Positions 1 to 7,785 of a DNA stretch of 64,000 nt are shown one piece after another (within the stretch, counting starts at the first letter, position 1; the number at the start of each line of letters is the position of its first letter). The notes under the pieces were generated by a model that saw only the letters and a list, made by a program, of their open reading frames with translations, did no database searches and was not told where the DNA came from. The position numbers were made by a program, and so were the translations under genes. Location: assembly GCF_000621625.1 (NCBI RefSeq), contig NZ_JHXV01000018.1:1-64000 (forward strand), read 5' to 3'. This DNA is from Crocinitomix catalasitica ATCC 23190. Its GTDB lineage: Bacteria > Bacteroidota > Bacteroidia > Flavobacteriales_D > Crocinitomicaceae.

Positions 1-201
1 TTGCTCGTTAAGAGCATATTCTATTTTTTTAGGGGCACAAGAATTATCTTCAGGAGTTTCAGCTTTACGCCATTTAAATATGGTTTGACGAGAAACACCA
101 TAACGTAAGGCTAATTGCTCAATACTTAAGTTCAGATTATTTTTAATTTCTTGACGAATATGTATATTTGTCTTGGCATTGGAATGATAGATTTGTTGCA
201 T
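1..201 (-). CDS. IS481-type transposase, N-terminal 67 residues (partial)
   Basis: Reading the minus strand from an ATG at 201 gives an open frame to the window edge. The protein starts MQQIYHSNAKTNIHIRQE and continues with a helix-turn-helix containing LSIEQLALRYGVSRQTIFKW. This start followed by an HTH is typical of IS481-family transposases, whose DDE domain would lie beyond the edge. The protein would bind the IS ends and catalyse transposition. Whether the element is intact is unknown. Confidence 0.72.
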   Translation of the reverse strand, partial: MQQIYHSNAKTNIHIRQEIKNNLNLSIEQLALRYGVSRQTIFKWRKAETPEDNSCAPKKIEYALNEQ

Positions 202-240
202 AATTATTTTTATTTGTCGTAAAACAAAAATAATCAACTA
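1..240 (-). mobile_element. End of an IS481-like insertion sequence, cut by window edge
   Basis: A transposase start lies on the minus strand and runs off the left edge. Just outside its ATG is a TGTCGTAAAAC-type sequence from 215 that looks like an IS terminus (IS481 ends commonly begin TGT). The other end is outside the window, so terminal repeats and target duplication cannot be checked. The family call rests on the transposase N-terminus; the exact right boundary is a guess. Confidence 0.5.
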
Positions 241-250
241 TTTTATTTCC

Positions 251-299
251 AGCCCTTTCAGCGAAGTGAAGGCGAAGCCGAAACGAAGCTGAAAGGGCT
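251..299. terminator. Long perfect hairpin between IS end and lipoprotein gene
   Basis: The arms AGCCCTTTCAGC (251-262) and GCTGAAAGGGCT (288-299) are perfectly complementary over 12 bp. The loop contains several GAAG/CTTC elements that could fold further. It lies 9 bp past the stop of the minus-strand gene at 309-653, so it could end that transcript. The T-run is weak on both strands, so a different structural role is possible. Confidence 0.5.
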
Positions 300-308
300 T
301 TATTGCTA

Positions 309-653
309 TCAACAATGTTGTGAAACTTTACACCTATAGGTTACATTATCCAAAATAATTGTTCTGTAGTCTGCGCCACCGGGAACTTTATGTTCTTCAG
401 GAAATTGATTTACTTTGAATCTTTTCGGCCAGATTTGTAGAACATCCTTTCTAAGTCTAGCTTGCCCAGTAACTGTAAAAAAAGTTGGATAATTCTCGTA
501 ACTGCCGAAACCGTTTTCATCAATTAATATTCCATAATCACCATCTTCGCTTTGCCAGTTCCCAATTAATTCGGGATTAACTTTTGTAACATTCTTTTTA
601 CATGATGTAAAAGACAATAAGAGAATTGAACTCAGGATAAATATTAGTTTCAT
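309..653 (-). CDS. Small lipoprotein, member of the local ~113-aa GNW family
   Basis: 114 residues. A hydrophobic signal ends in a lipobox-like FTSC followed by KK, so the mature protein is probably a lipid-anchored periplasmic or outer-membrane protein. After the anchor come an ELIGNW motif, an internal GFGSY and a C-terminal TIILDNVTYR. The same pattern (IGNW, G-G/T-Y, YEMILD..Y.R) occurs in the three small lipoproteins at 58.6-60.9 kb, so this is a dispersed paralogue. It carries a longer tail after the YR motif (CKVSQHC). The function is not known to me; the glycine-rich alternating pattern suggests a small beta-sandwich or lipocalin-like fold, which is inference only. Confidence 0.8.
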   Translation of the reverse strand: MKLIFILSSILLLSFTSCKKNVTKVNPELIGNWQSEDGDYGILIDENGFGSYENYPTFFTVTGQARLRKDVLQIWPKRFKVNQFPEEHKVPGGADYRTIILDNVTYRCKVSQHC

Positions 654-1060
654 AGCAATGTAAAACTATGTTTTTTTTCTTTAAATCCAACGATTATTAA
701 TATAAAATTAAATTTTACGCCTAATTTTTTGTGCAAATGTCTGATTCTATCATGTCTTTTAACAATACCAAAGTGTTTTTTTACCAGTAGATTAAATATT
801 GCCCAAAATAATTCTTGCTCATGAAATGGCAATCATATCAAGTTACTAAGGTCTTAGAATTGAAAAAGCCAATTTTAGACACATTGAATTATTAATAATT
901 TTAAGATTTTTTATGGTAAAAAGACCTTTAAAACTCCTATTTTTGAGGCTTGTTCTTGACAGAAGAGTTAAAAATGTCAAAAACAATAATTTGTAACAAA
1001 ACGGTTAATTTTATTTATTGAGTTAGCAAAGTTCACGAGTTAAAGAAGATCGAATTAATA
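654..1060. other. Intergenic, no supported gene
   Basis: 407 bases of AT-rich sequence upstream of gldF. A 60-codon minus frame at 650-832 has no signal, motif or family resemblance and is treated as chance. No clear TAnnTTTG promoter for gldF was found here. Confidence 0.5.
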
Positions 1061-1792
1061 ATGAGAGCATTATACTTAAAAGAATTACGTAGTTTTCTTA
1101 GTTCAATTATTGGCTATATTTTTATCGCTATATTTTTGATTTTGAATAGCTTATTTTTATGGGTTTTTTCATACGAAACCAATATTTTGGAAGGCGGAAC
1201 CGCTGATTTGCGTTCGTTTTTCTCAATCAGTCCCATTATTTTTCTAATCTTAATTCCAGCCATTACTATGCGCTCTTTTAGTGAAGAAAAAAGAACGGGA
1301 ACAATTGAATTATTATTCACAAAACCAATCTCAGATTTAACAATAATTCTTTCTAAATATTTAGCAGGTGTAACACTAGTTTTAATATCAATTATACCTA
1401 CCTTAATTTATTATCTAACGGTTCATTTATTAGGTGAGCCTGTTGGAATAATGGATGACGGAGCAACAATGACCTCGTATTTGGGCTTGTTTTTAGTAGG
1501 CGCTTGTTTAGTGGCTGTCGGCATTTTTGCTTCGAGCATCACAGATAGTCAAATTGTTGCATTCATTTTGGCGATGTTCTTGTCTTGGTTTCTTTTTTTA
1601 GGTCTCGATTTATTAGCGGTTTACAGCCAGTTTGGAGGATTAGATTTGGTGTTTAGAAATCTTGGGATTATGGAACATTACGAATCCATTCAGAAAGGTG
1701 TGCTTGATACCCGAGATATACTCTACTTTATAAGTTTTACAATCGTATTCATTTTAGCTACCAAATTAGTTTTACAAGCGAGAAAATGGTAA
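1061..1792 (+). CDS. gldF: Gliding motility ABC transporter permease GldF
   Basis: 243 residues with six predicted membrane segments. The N-terminus (ALYLKELRSFLSSIIGYIF) and the SFSEEKRTGTIELLFTKPIS segment near residues 72-92 are characteristic of the ABC-2 type permease GldF. With the ATPase GldA (not in this window) and GldG it forms an inner-membrane ABC transporter needed for gliding in Flavobacterium johnsoniae. The stop codon overlaps an upstream ATG of gldG, consistent with translational coupling. Many non-gliding Bacteroidota keep gldFG, so gene presence does not prove motility. Confidence 0.93.
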   Translation: MRALYLKELRSFLSSIIGYIFIAIFLILNSLFLWVFSYETNILEGGTADLRSFFSISPIIFLILIPAITMRSFSEEKRTGTIELLFTKPISDLTIILSKYLAGVTLVLISIIPTLIYYLTVHLLGEPVGIMDDGATMTSYLGLFLVGACLVAVGIFASSITDSQIVAFILAMFLSWFLFLGLDLLAVYSQFGGLDLVFRNLGIMEHYESIQKGVLDTRDILYFISFTIVFILATKLVLQARKW

Positions 1793-1794
1793 AT

Positions 1795-3543
1795 ATGAGC
1801 AAGTCAAAAACAAATAGCGCAAAAAGAGATATAATCAATTTTATTGGAATATTCGCGATCATTATTTTGGTTAATTACGTCTTGTCTTTCTTTATAGGAC
1901 GTTACGATTTAACTGAAGACAGCAGACATTCATTGTCTCCAAACACGAAGAGATTATTGCAAGATAAATCAATCTTAAAGGACCGCATTTTTATTAAAAT
2001 ATACCTTGATGGTGATTTACCTGCAGATATTAAAAAAATTAGAAATTCAATACAAGAAAAACTGGATGAATTTATCGTTTATGCAGGAGATAAAGTGCAG
2101 TACGAATTTTTTGATCCAAATGGTGATGAGAATGCTGATGTGAATTTGCAAGTGCAAAAAATGATCTATGAAAATGGTGTTCGACCAACGGATATCCAAA
2201 TCATTAAATCAGGAAAAGCCGAATTAAATACCATCTGGCCTGGAGCCGTTATTGAGTATAAAGGCAAAACTGTCGATCAAATTCAGTTTTTTAATAAACG
2301 ATTGATTCATGCGAATGACGATACTAGAGGTTTGGCTGATCGCGCAATAAATAATATAGAATACCAATTAATTAGTGCTATTCGTAGGGTCGCAGTTGAG
2401 GGAAAAAAAACTGTTGCCTTTTTAGGTGGGCATGGTGAATTAGATGCTTGGCAAACTGCAGATGTAAGAGACGGTTTGAATCGTTTTTATCAATTAGAGG
2501 ATATTGAAATAAAAGGGCAGTTGAATGCTTTGGATGGGATTGATGCTTTGGTAATCGCGCAGCCTAAAGAGGCTTTTAATGAACAGGATAAATTTATTAT
2601 CGATCAGTTTATAATGCGAGGAGGAAAAACACTTTGGTTTGTGGATCCTTTAGAAATTAATCGTGATTCGTTATATTATACCGGTCAAACATTTGGGATT
2701 ACTCGTGATTTGAATATCGAGAAAGATATGATTTATAAGTACGGAGCGAGATTCAATACCAGCCTCATAATTGACAAAGTTTGTACTCCTCTTTATATTC
2801 CAGGGCATCCTAAAAATGTAGTAGATTGGTATTTTTACCCATTATTACAAAGGTCAACACATCCGATTACAAAGAATATTGACCCAATAAAGTCTGAATA
2901 CTCAAGTACCATTCAAATTGTGAATGAATCGGATAAGGAAGTTAGAAAGACAGTTTTATTGCATACGTCAAATAATTCACAAGCATTAAAAGCACCTGTA
3001 CGAGTCAATTATTCGGTTGTGGATATCGAGCCTAAATTCAGTACCGGTGAGGCTGAATTTCCCGTAGCAGTTATGATGGAGGGTAAATTCACTTCTGCAT
3101 TCGAAAATAGGTTGCCTGAATCTTTTACTAGTTCATCTGATTACAAAACAATTTGGAAAAGTGATTCAACATCTATGTTGGTCGTTTCAGACGGTGACAT
3201 CATTAGAAATGAAGTGGAAACGCAAATGATTGAAGGTCGACCAAAATATAAAGCTATTCCAATGGAAGTAGATATTTTTGGGGTGATGAATCCTAATAAT
3301 ACGCCGCGATTTGTATATGGAAACAAAGATTTTGTTCTCAATGCGATCGATTATATGTTAGACGATTATTCATTGATTGATGTACGTGCTAAAACCATAA
3401 CGTTGCGCACATTGGACATGACAAAGGTGAATGAAGAAAAAGATTTTTGGAGATCAATTAATATTGGGTTACCATTAATTTTTATTCTTGGTTTGGCGTT
3501 CACGGTTTTCCTAACAAGAAGAAAAAAGTATACTAAAAATTAA
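1795..3543 (+). CDS. gldG: Gliding motility ABC transporter substrate-binding/accessory protein GldG
   Basis: About 582 residues. One N-terminal membrane segment (IINFIGIFAIIILVNYVLSF) is followed by a large periplasmic region with the family signature RYDLTEDSRHSLS, then a C-terminal membrane segment (LPLIFILGLAFTVFL) and a basic tail. This is the GldG architecture. Two starts are possible: ATG at 1786, overlapping the gldF stop, or ATG at 1795. I prefer 1795 because the product then begins MSKSKTN and the gene follows gldF without overlap. It is partner of GldF, and the DUF4340 gene follows after 15 bases, suggesting a three-gene operon. Confidence 0.92.
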   Translation: MSKSKTNSAKRDIINFIGIFAIIILVNYVLSFFIGRYDLTEDSRHSLSPNTKRLLQDKSILKDRIFIKIYLDGDLPADIKKIRNSIQEKLDEFIVYAGDKVQYEFFDPNGDENADVNLQVQKMIYENGVRPTDIQIIKSGKAELNTIWPGAVIEYKGKTVDQIQFFNKRLIHANDDTRGLADRAINNIEYQLISAIRRVAVEGKKTVAFLGGHGELDAWQTADVRDGLNRFYQLEDIEIKGQLNALDGIDALVIAQPKEAFNEQDKFIIDQFIMRGGKTLWFVDPLEINRDSLYYTGQTFGITRDLNIEKDMIYKYGARFNTSLIIDKVCTPLYIPGHPKNVVDWYFYPLLQRSTHPITKNIDPIKSEYSSTIQIVNESDKEVRKTVLLHTSNNSQALKAPVRVNYSVVDIEPKFSTGEAEFPVAVMMEGKFTSAFENRLPESFTSSSDYKTIWKSDSTSMLVVSDGDIIRNEVETQMIEGRPKYKAIPMEVDIFGVMNPNNTPRFVYGNKDFVLNAIDYMLDDYSLIDVRAKTITLRTLDMTKVNEEKDFWRSINIGLPLIFILGLAFTVFLTRRKKYTKN

Positions 3544-3558
3544 TAGTAAAACTAGAAA

Positions 3559-4590
3559 ATGAAGAACTTAAAAACCATAATTATTATTGTATTGGTAGCA
3601 GTATTGGGGTATTTCGCATATTCGCTAACACAAAATAAGGCAGGGGCTTCATTGGCGAAAGAAGGTTTGTCTGAATTTGCTATTCCAGATACAGCAAGCA
3701 TTGATAAATTGATTTTGACAGATACTGAAGGTAATGCAGGGATCACTTTAATTCGTTCAAGTAACGGATGGGAATCACCAGATAAAGAATGTGTTCAGCA
3801 ACATATGGTGCATTTAATGTTGAATACTATTAAATACATTAAAGTTAAATCTCCTGTGTCTGAAGGATCAATACAAACTGTCAATAAAAGTTTGATGATA
3901 CACCATAAAAAAGTGGAAATTTACCAAAATGGTAAATTAGCTAAAACATGGTTTATTGGTAATCCAACACAAGATCAATACGGAACGTTTATGTTGCTGA
4001 GTGATGGAGATAAAGGGCGTTCACCAGAGCCATTTATTATGTATTTACCAACGATGCATGGTAATCTTGAACCTCGATTTGTAACTGATCCTTTAGAATA
4101 TGAATGTTCGGGAATATTTAATTACGATCCGGAAAACATAGCTGAGGTAAAAGTTGAAATTAGTAGTGATACATTGGAAGGTTTTCAAATCAACGCGTTA
4201 GCAGATAATGTTTTCGAGCTTAAATCAGAGTCTGGTCAAAAAATAGAAGGGTTTGATACCTTAAAGGTTCGTGATTATTTAATAAACTATAGAAAGGTTC
4301 ATTTTGAACGACACAATTATATTCTTGATCAAAAAGGTGTCGATTCATTATTACAGGTTACTCCAATGCAAACCATAACTGTTAAGTTAAAAACAGGTGA
4401 ATCAAAATCAGTTAAACTATACCGTAGAAAATATGACTATGATAAACTTGGTCTTGATGGAGAGTTATTAATTTGGGACCAAGATAGGTTATGGGTTGTG
4501 CTAGAGGATAATACTTTGGTTGCTGGTCAATACCATGTCTTTGGTAATCTAATGCAAAACCTAAATTATTTTAAATTGGAAAGCTATTAA
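3559..4590 (+). CDS. DUF4340 domain-containing protein
   Basis: 343 residues. One N-terminal transmembrane helix (TIIIIVLVAVLGYFAYSL) precedes a soluble extracytoplasmic region with repeated beta-rich units, for example VEIYQNGKLAKTWFIG near 115-130. This matches DUF4340 proteins, which typically follow GldG-like genes in ABC transporter operons. It probably works in the envelope with GldFG, but no biochemical role is established that I know of. The gap to gldG is 15 bases. The gene ends at a natural stop just before a new promoter for the desulfurase. Confidence 0.82.
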   Translation: MKNLKTIIIIVLVAVLGYFAYSLTQNKAGASLAKEGLSEFAIPDTASIDKLILTDTEGNAGITLIRSSNGWESPDKECVQQHMVHLMLNTIKYIKVKSPVSEGSIQTVNKSLMIHHKKVEIYQNGKLAKTWFIGNPTQDQYGTFMLLSDGDKGRSPEPFIMYLPTMHGNLEPRFVTDPLEYECSGIFNYDPENIAEVKVEISSDTLEGFQINALADNVFELKSESGQKIEGFDTLKVRDYLINYRKVHFERHNYILDQKGVDSLLQVTPMQTITVKLKTGESKSVKLYRRKYDYDKLGLDGELLIWDQDRLWVVLEDNTLVAGQYHVFGNLMQNLNYFKLESY

Positions 4591-4645
4591 CCTTTTCTGG
4601 TTTATAGAGTTTTAGACTGTTTCTGCTGATTTGTTAATAAATCCG

Positions 4646-4653
4646 TATCTTTG
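4646..4653 (+). promoter_or_regulatory. Bacteroidetes -7 promoter element TATCTTTG
   Basis: A perfect TAnnTTTG match 20 bases upstream of the cysteine desulfurase ATG at 4674. No good TTG -33 element is seen at 17-21 bases spacing. Separates this gene from the gldFG operon. Confidence 0.6.
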
Positions 4654-4673
4654 CAGAGCGAAAAAAATACCAT

Positions 4674-5810
4674 ATGAAAGTTTATTTGGACAATGCGGCG
4701 ACCACTCCCATGGCGAACGAAGTTATTGATGCAATGGCTGAAATGATGAAAAATCATTTTGGAAATCCATCTTCTACACATGCTTTTGGCAGAGATGCTA
4801 AAGGTGTAGTTGAAGTAGCGAGAAGAACAATTGCTAAGATAATTGGAGCTGAACCAAAAGAGCTTATTTTTACTTCTGGTGGAACGGAAGCAGATAATAT
4901 GGCAATTACTTGCGCTGTGAATGATTTAGGGGTAGAAAGAATCATCTCTTCACCAACTGAACATCATGCTGTAGGCTACTGTATTGAAGGGGAAAAAGAC
5001 TTTGAAGTGGCTTATGTAGATTTGACAGAAACAGGTCAGGTTGATTACAATCACCTTGCAGAATTATTAAAGTCTGATAAAAAAACATTGGTTTCTTTGA
5101 TGCATGCAAATAATGAAATCGGTACCTTATTAGATTATAAAAAAGTAAGTGAATTATGCCGTGCTAATGGTGCACTTTTTCATTCTGATACTGTGCAAAC
5201 AATGGGACATTATAAAATTGATGTAACCGATTTTGGAGCTGACTTTTTAACTTGTTCTGCACATAAATTTCATGGGCCTAAAGGCATAGGGTTCTTATTT
5301 GTTAATAAAAATTTAAGACTGAAACCTTTTATTTTGGGTGGTGGACAAGAGCGAGGATTAAGAGCTGGAACTGAAAATATGAGTGGTATTGTTGGACTTG
5401 CAAAAGCTTTTGAGTTAGCAAACGAAGACGTTGAAGGTCACCAAAAACATGTGCAAGAATTGAAATCATATATGATGGATGAACTTAAAGCGAGAATTCC
5501 AGATGTGAGTTTCCACGGTGAAGTTGATCCTGATAAGAGTTTATATACGGTACTTAATGTATGTTTTCCAGAATTTGATAATAAATCGATGTTATTATTC
5601 TTGTTAGACCTTGAAGGAATTGCTGTTTCAGGTGGTTCTGCATGTAATTCGGGTGCAAGTACAGGTTCTCATGTACTTCGTGGAATTAATGCGAATACAG
5701 ATCGTCCAAACGCTCGTTTTTCTTTTAGTAGATACACAACGAAAGAAGAAATCGATTATAGTTTAGATAAAATTGAAGAGATTGTTGTAGGTAAATTGGT
5801 CAAAGGATAA
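4674..5810 (+). CDS. Cysteine desulfurase (IscS/NifS family)
   Basis: 378 residues, the usual family length. It starts with the class V aminotransferase signature YLDNAATTP (4-12). The PLP-binding lysine is K198 in SAHKFHGPKG, and the sulfur-carrying cysteine is C324 in SGGSACNSGA. The enzyme takes sulfur from L-cysteine as a persulfide, releasing alanine, for Fe-S cluster assembly or tRNA thiolation; it is cytoplasmic. No Fe-S scaffold gene sits beside it, so its acceptor is not shown by context. It appears monocistronic from the promoter at 4646. IscS-like rather than SufS-like by sequence; the symbol is left open. Confidence 0.93.
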   Translation: MKVYLDNAATTPMANEVIDAMAEMMKNHFGNPSSTHAFGRDAKGVVEVARRTIAKIIGAEPKELIFTSGGTEADNMAITCAVNDLGVERIISSPTEHHAVGYCIEGEKDFEVAYVDLTETGQVDYNHLAELLKSDKKTLVSLMHANNEIGTLLDYKKVSELCRANGALFHSDTVQTMGHYKIDVTDFGADFLTCSAHKFHGPKGIGFLFVNKNLRLKPFILGGGQERGLRAGTENMSGIVGLAKAFELANEDVEGHQKHVQELKSYMMDELKARIPDVSFHGEVDPDKSLYTVLNVCFPEFDNKSMLLFLLDLEGIAVSGGSACNSGASTGSHVLRGINANTDRPNARFSFSRYTTKEEIDYSLDKIEEIVVGKLVKG

Positions 5811-5969
5811 TTTGCAGACTTGTCAGTTTAAAACCAATTTCTACATTGGAATCTTATTGATATTCACATCAACTCCATCTTATTTGTGTTGACATCATTT
5901 TGAATAACTTTTTTTAACATCTAGTTTAAAATATTGATTGTATTTTGCAATGTACCTAACTTTTGTACT

Positions 5970-6737
5970 ATGAAAATACTATCGCCAATCAGTCTAATAT
6001 TATTTTTACCCTTCTTAAGTTTCTGTCAAAATCAAGTTGAAATTGATGAGGATAATAGCGTGAAATATGATCAGGAAATTCTTGATTATATGGCGAAGCA
6101 TCCGCAAAATGATCAGCCAAGTATATCGTTAGGAACTCCGGGAAATGGAAGTTTGAAGAACGGGAAATTATTACCGTTTTATGGAGAAAATCACACTTAT
6201 TTTGACAAGAAAAGTTATCTCGCTGGTAGGGCATTCTTGAATAGCTATGTTTTAAATCTGGCTTTATCTGCCTACGATAGTCTTTTTGTAAAATACCCAA
6301 ATAGAAAATTCGGGATAATGGAATGCGCCAATCAGCATGGAGGAAAACTCTATCCTCATCGGACACACCAAAATGGCTTAAGTATAGATTTTATGATGCC
6401 GCTTTTAAAAGATGGTCAGCCTTATTATGGCGCAGATTCCTTAGGCGTGCAGCACTATTTAATGGAATTTAATGACGATGGAAAGCTTCTAAAAGACCAG
6501 TCCATTGAAATTGATTTTAATTTAGTAGCAGAGCATATTTTAATACTTGCAGAGAAAGCTGATGAAGAAAATATGAAGATTGAAAAGGTGATTATTAAAA
6601 TCGAGTTGAAAGACGAATTATTTGCGACGGATTACGGAAAGAAACTAAAGGCAAGTGGTATTTATGTGGTGAAAGGATTGACGCCATTGGTGAATTCATT
6701 GCATGATGATCATTTCCATATTGATTTTAAATTGTAA
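5970..6737 (+). CDS. Secreted LAS-family murein peptidase (M74/M15-like)
   Basis: 255 residues from ATG at 5970, which places a clean signal peptide (MKILSPISLILFLPFLSFCQ) at the N-terminus. An upstream ATG at 5934 would put twelve extra residues before the signal and is unlikely. Two zinc-binding motifs are visible: HRTHQNGLSIDF in the middle and HDDHFHIDF at the C-terminus. These match the H-x6-D and HxH pattern of LAS metallopeptidases such as MepA and D,D-/L,D-endopeptidases, which cleave peptidoglycan cross-links in the periplasm. A TAAC-TTTTG sequence ends only four bases before the ATG, so the message may be nearly leaderless. Substrate bond specificity cannot be read from the sequence. 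Confidence 0.82.
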   Translation: MKILSPISLILFLPFLSFCQNQVEIDEDNSVKYDQEILDYMAKHPQNDQPSISLGTPGNGSLKNGKLLPFYGENHTYFDKKSYLAGRAFLNSYVLNLALSAYDSLFVKYPNRKFGIMECANQHGGKLYPHRTHQNGLSIDFMMPLLKDGQPYYGADSLGVQHYLMEFNDDGKLLKDQSIEIDFNLVAEHILILAEKADEENMKIEKVIIKIELKDELFATDYGKKLKASGIYVVKGLTPLVNSLHDDHFHIDFKL

Positions 6738-6804
6738 ATTAATGCATGCAAGCATCATAAAGGATTTTTTTGCGCGTTATCTTAATAATTGAAACGATAG
6801 GCCT

Positions 6805-7503
6805 ATGAATTTTAAAAATGTATTACTCGTATACGTCTTATTCTCTAGCCCATTTGTTATGGCGCAGAATGAAAAAATTAGTTTTGGTTTTGAAGTTACA
6901 CCTGCAATAACTGATTGGCGGGCTCAAACTAACGAAAATTATCCTTTCCCTGGAATATCATTCGCAAGTCAGGTAAATGGTAAGTTTGGAGGTTCAATAG
7001 GTGTTTATTCTGCCTATGGAATATCTGAAAAAATAGAAATTTCTTTAGGTGTAAATTATTATTTGAATGGTGTAAAAACGAATAAAATTGACATCTTTAT
7101 CCCTCCCTTTTTAGAGGACGATCCGGCCATTCCAGATGTTGTTTGGAATGCTTACAACATTCATTTTGTTACAATTCCGTTACGTGTAAAGTATAATTTT
7201 TTACCATCATTTTATATTCGGGGAGGTGGTGATTTTGCTTATATTGTTGATTATAGAGTTGTGAGTTATCAACAGTTTCCTGATGAGCGAAAAAGAACAA
7301 GTCAATCCATAGAAAATGTTGATTATAATAAAATTAATATTAATGCGAATTTGGGAATAGGTTATCAGTTTAAAATTTCAGACCGTATCTTGGGTTATGT
7401 AGAACCATCTTTTAATATGAGTTTTATGAGGTTAGTAAAAGACGTGCCTTTAAGTGAATATCCTTATTATGTGGGATTGACGATAGGTAGCCAGCTGAAG
7501 TAG
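6805..7503 (+). CDS. Outer membrane beta-barrel protein
   Basis: 232 residues with a signal peptide ending VMAQ. The mature chain alternates hydrophobic and polar residues in strands such as KIEISLGVNYYLNG and VTIPLRVKYNFL, and ends in a strand with YVGLTIGSQLK. This is the pattern of PorT-like/OMP_b-brl proteins in Bacteroidota. It would be an outer-membrane porin-like or structural barrel; the substrate is unknown. It converges with the PNGase-like gene and shares a bidirectional terminator with it. Confidence 0.75.
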   Translation: MNFKNVLLVYVLFSSPFVMAQNEKISFGFEVTPAITDWRAQTNENYPFPGISFASQVNGKFGGSIGVYSAYGISEKIEISLGVNYYLNGVKTNKIDIFIPPFLEDDPAIPDVVWNAYNIHFVTIPLRVKYNFLPSFYIRGGGDFAYIVDYRVVSYQQFPDERKRTSQSIENVDYNKININANLGIGYQFKISDRILGYVEPSFNMSFMRLVKDVPLSEYPYYVGLTIGSQLK

Positions 7504-7732
7504 ACAATAATTTTATTCCCAGCGTGTACCAATAAGACTTATAGGGCTCAAAGTTTAAAGATTGAAATTTAAAACATCCAGGACGATTGTCTCAAAAACT
7601 ATGTGCATTTGATTTCTGCACAATCATATCACCATGGCTTCATGAGTAATAATTGACCAGAAACATTATGATTTTACATTTTAAGACCCCATAATTTAAT
7701 CATCTCACTAATATCATACATACTTTACTTCA

Positions 7733-7767
7733 CAAAAAAAGCAGCTCCGTTTCCGAAGCTGCTTTTT
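7733..7767. terminator. Bidirectional intrinsic terminator
   Basis: Stem AGCAGCT (7740-7746) / AGCTGCT (7757-7763), extended by CG pairs across one mismatch. A T-run follows on the plus strand and an A-run precedes it (T-run on the minus strand). It serves the convergent genes ending at 7503 (+) and 7786 (-). Confidence 0.85.
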
Positions 7768-7785
7768 ACTTATTCTAATCGAATA

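Noticed and set aside
650-832. 60-codon minus-strand frame
   Set aside because: No signal, no motif, AT-rich chance frame beside the lipoprotein gene.
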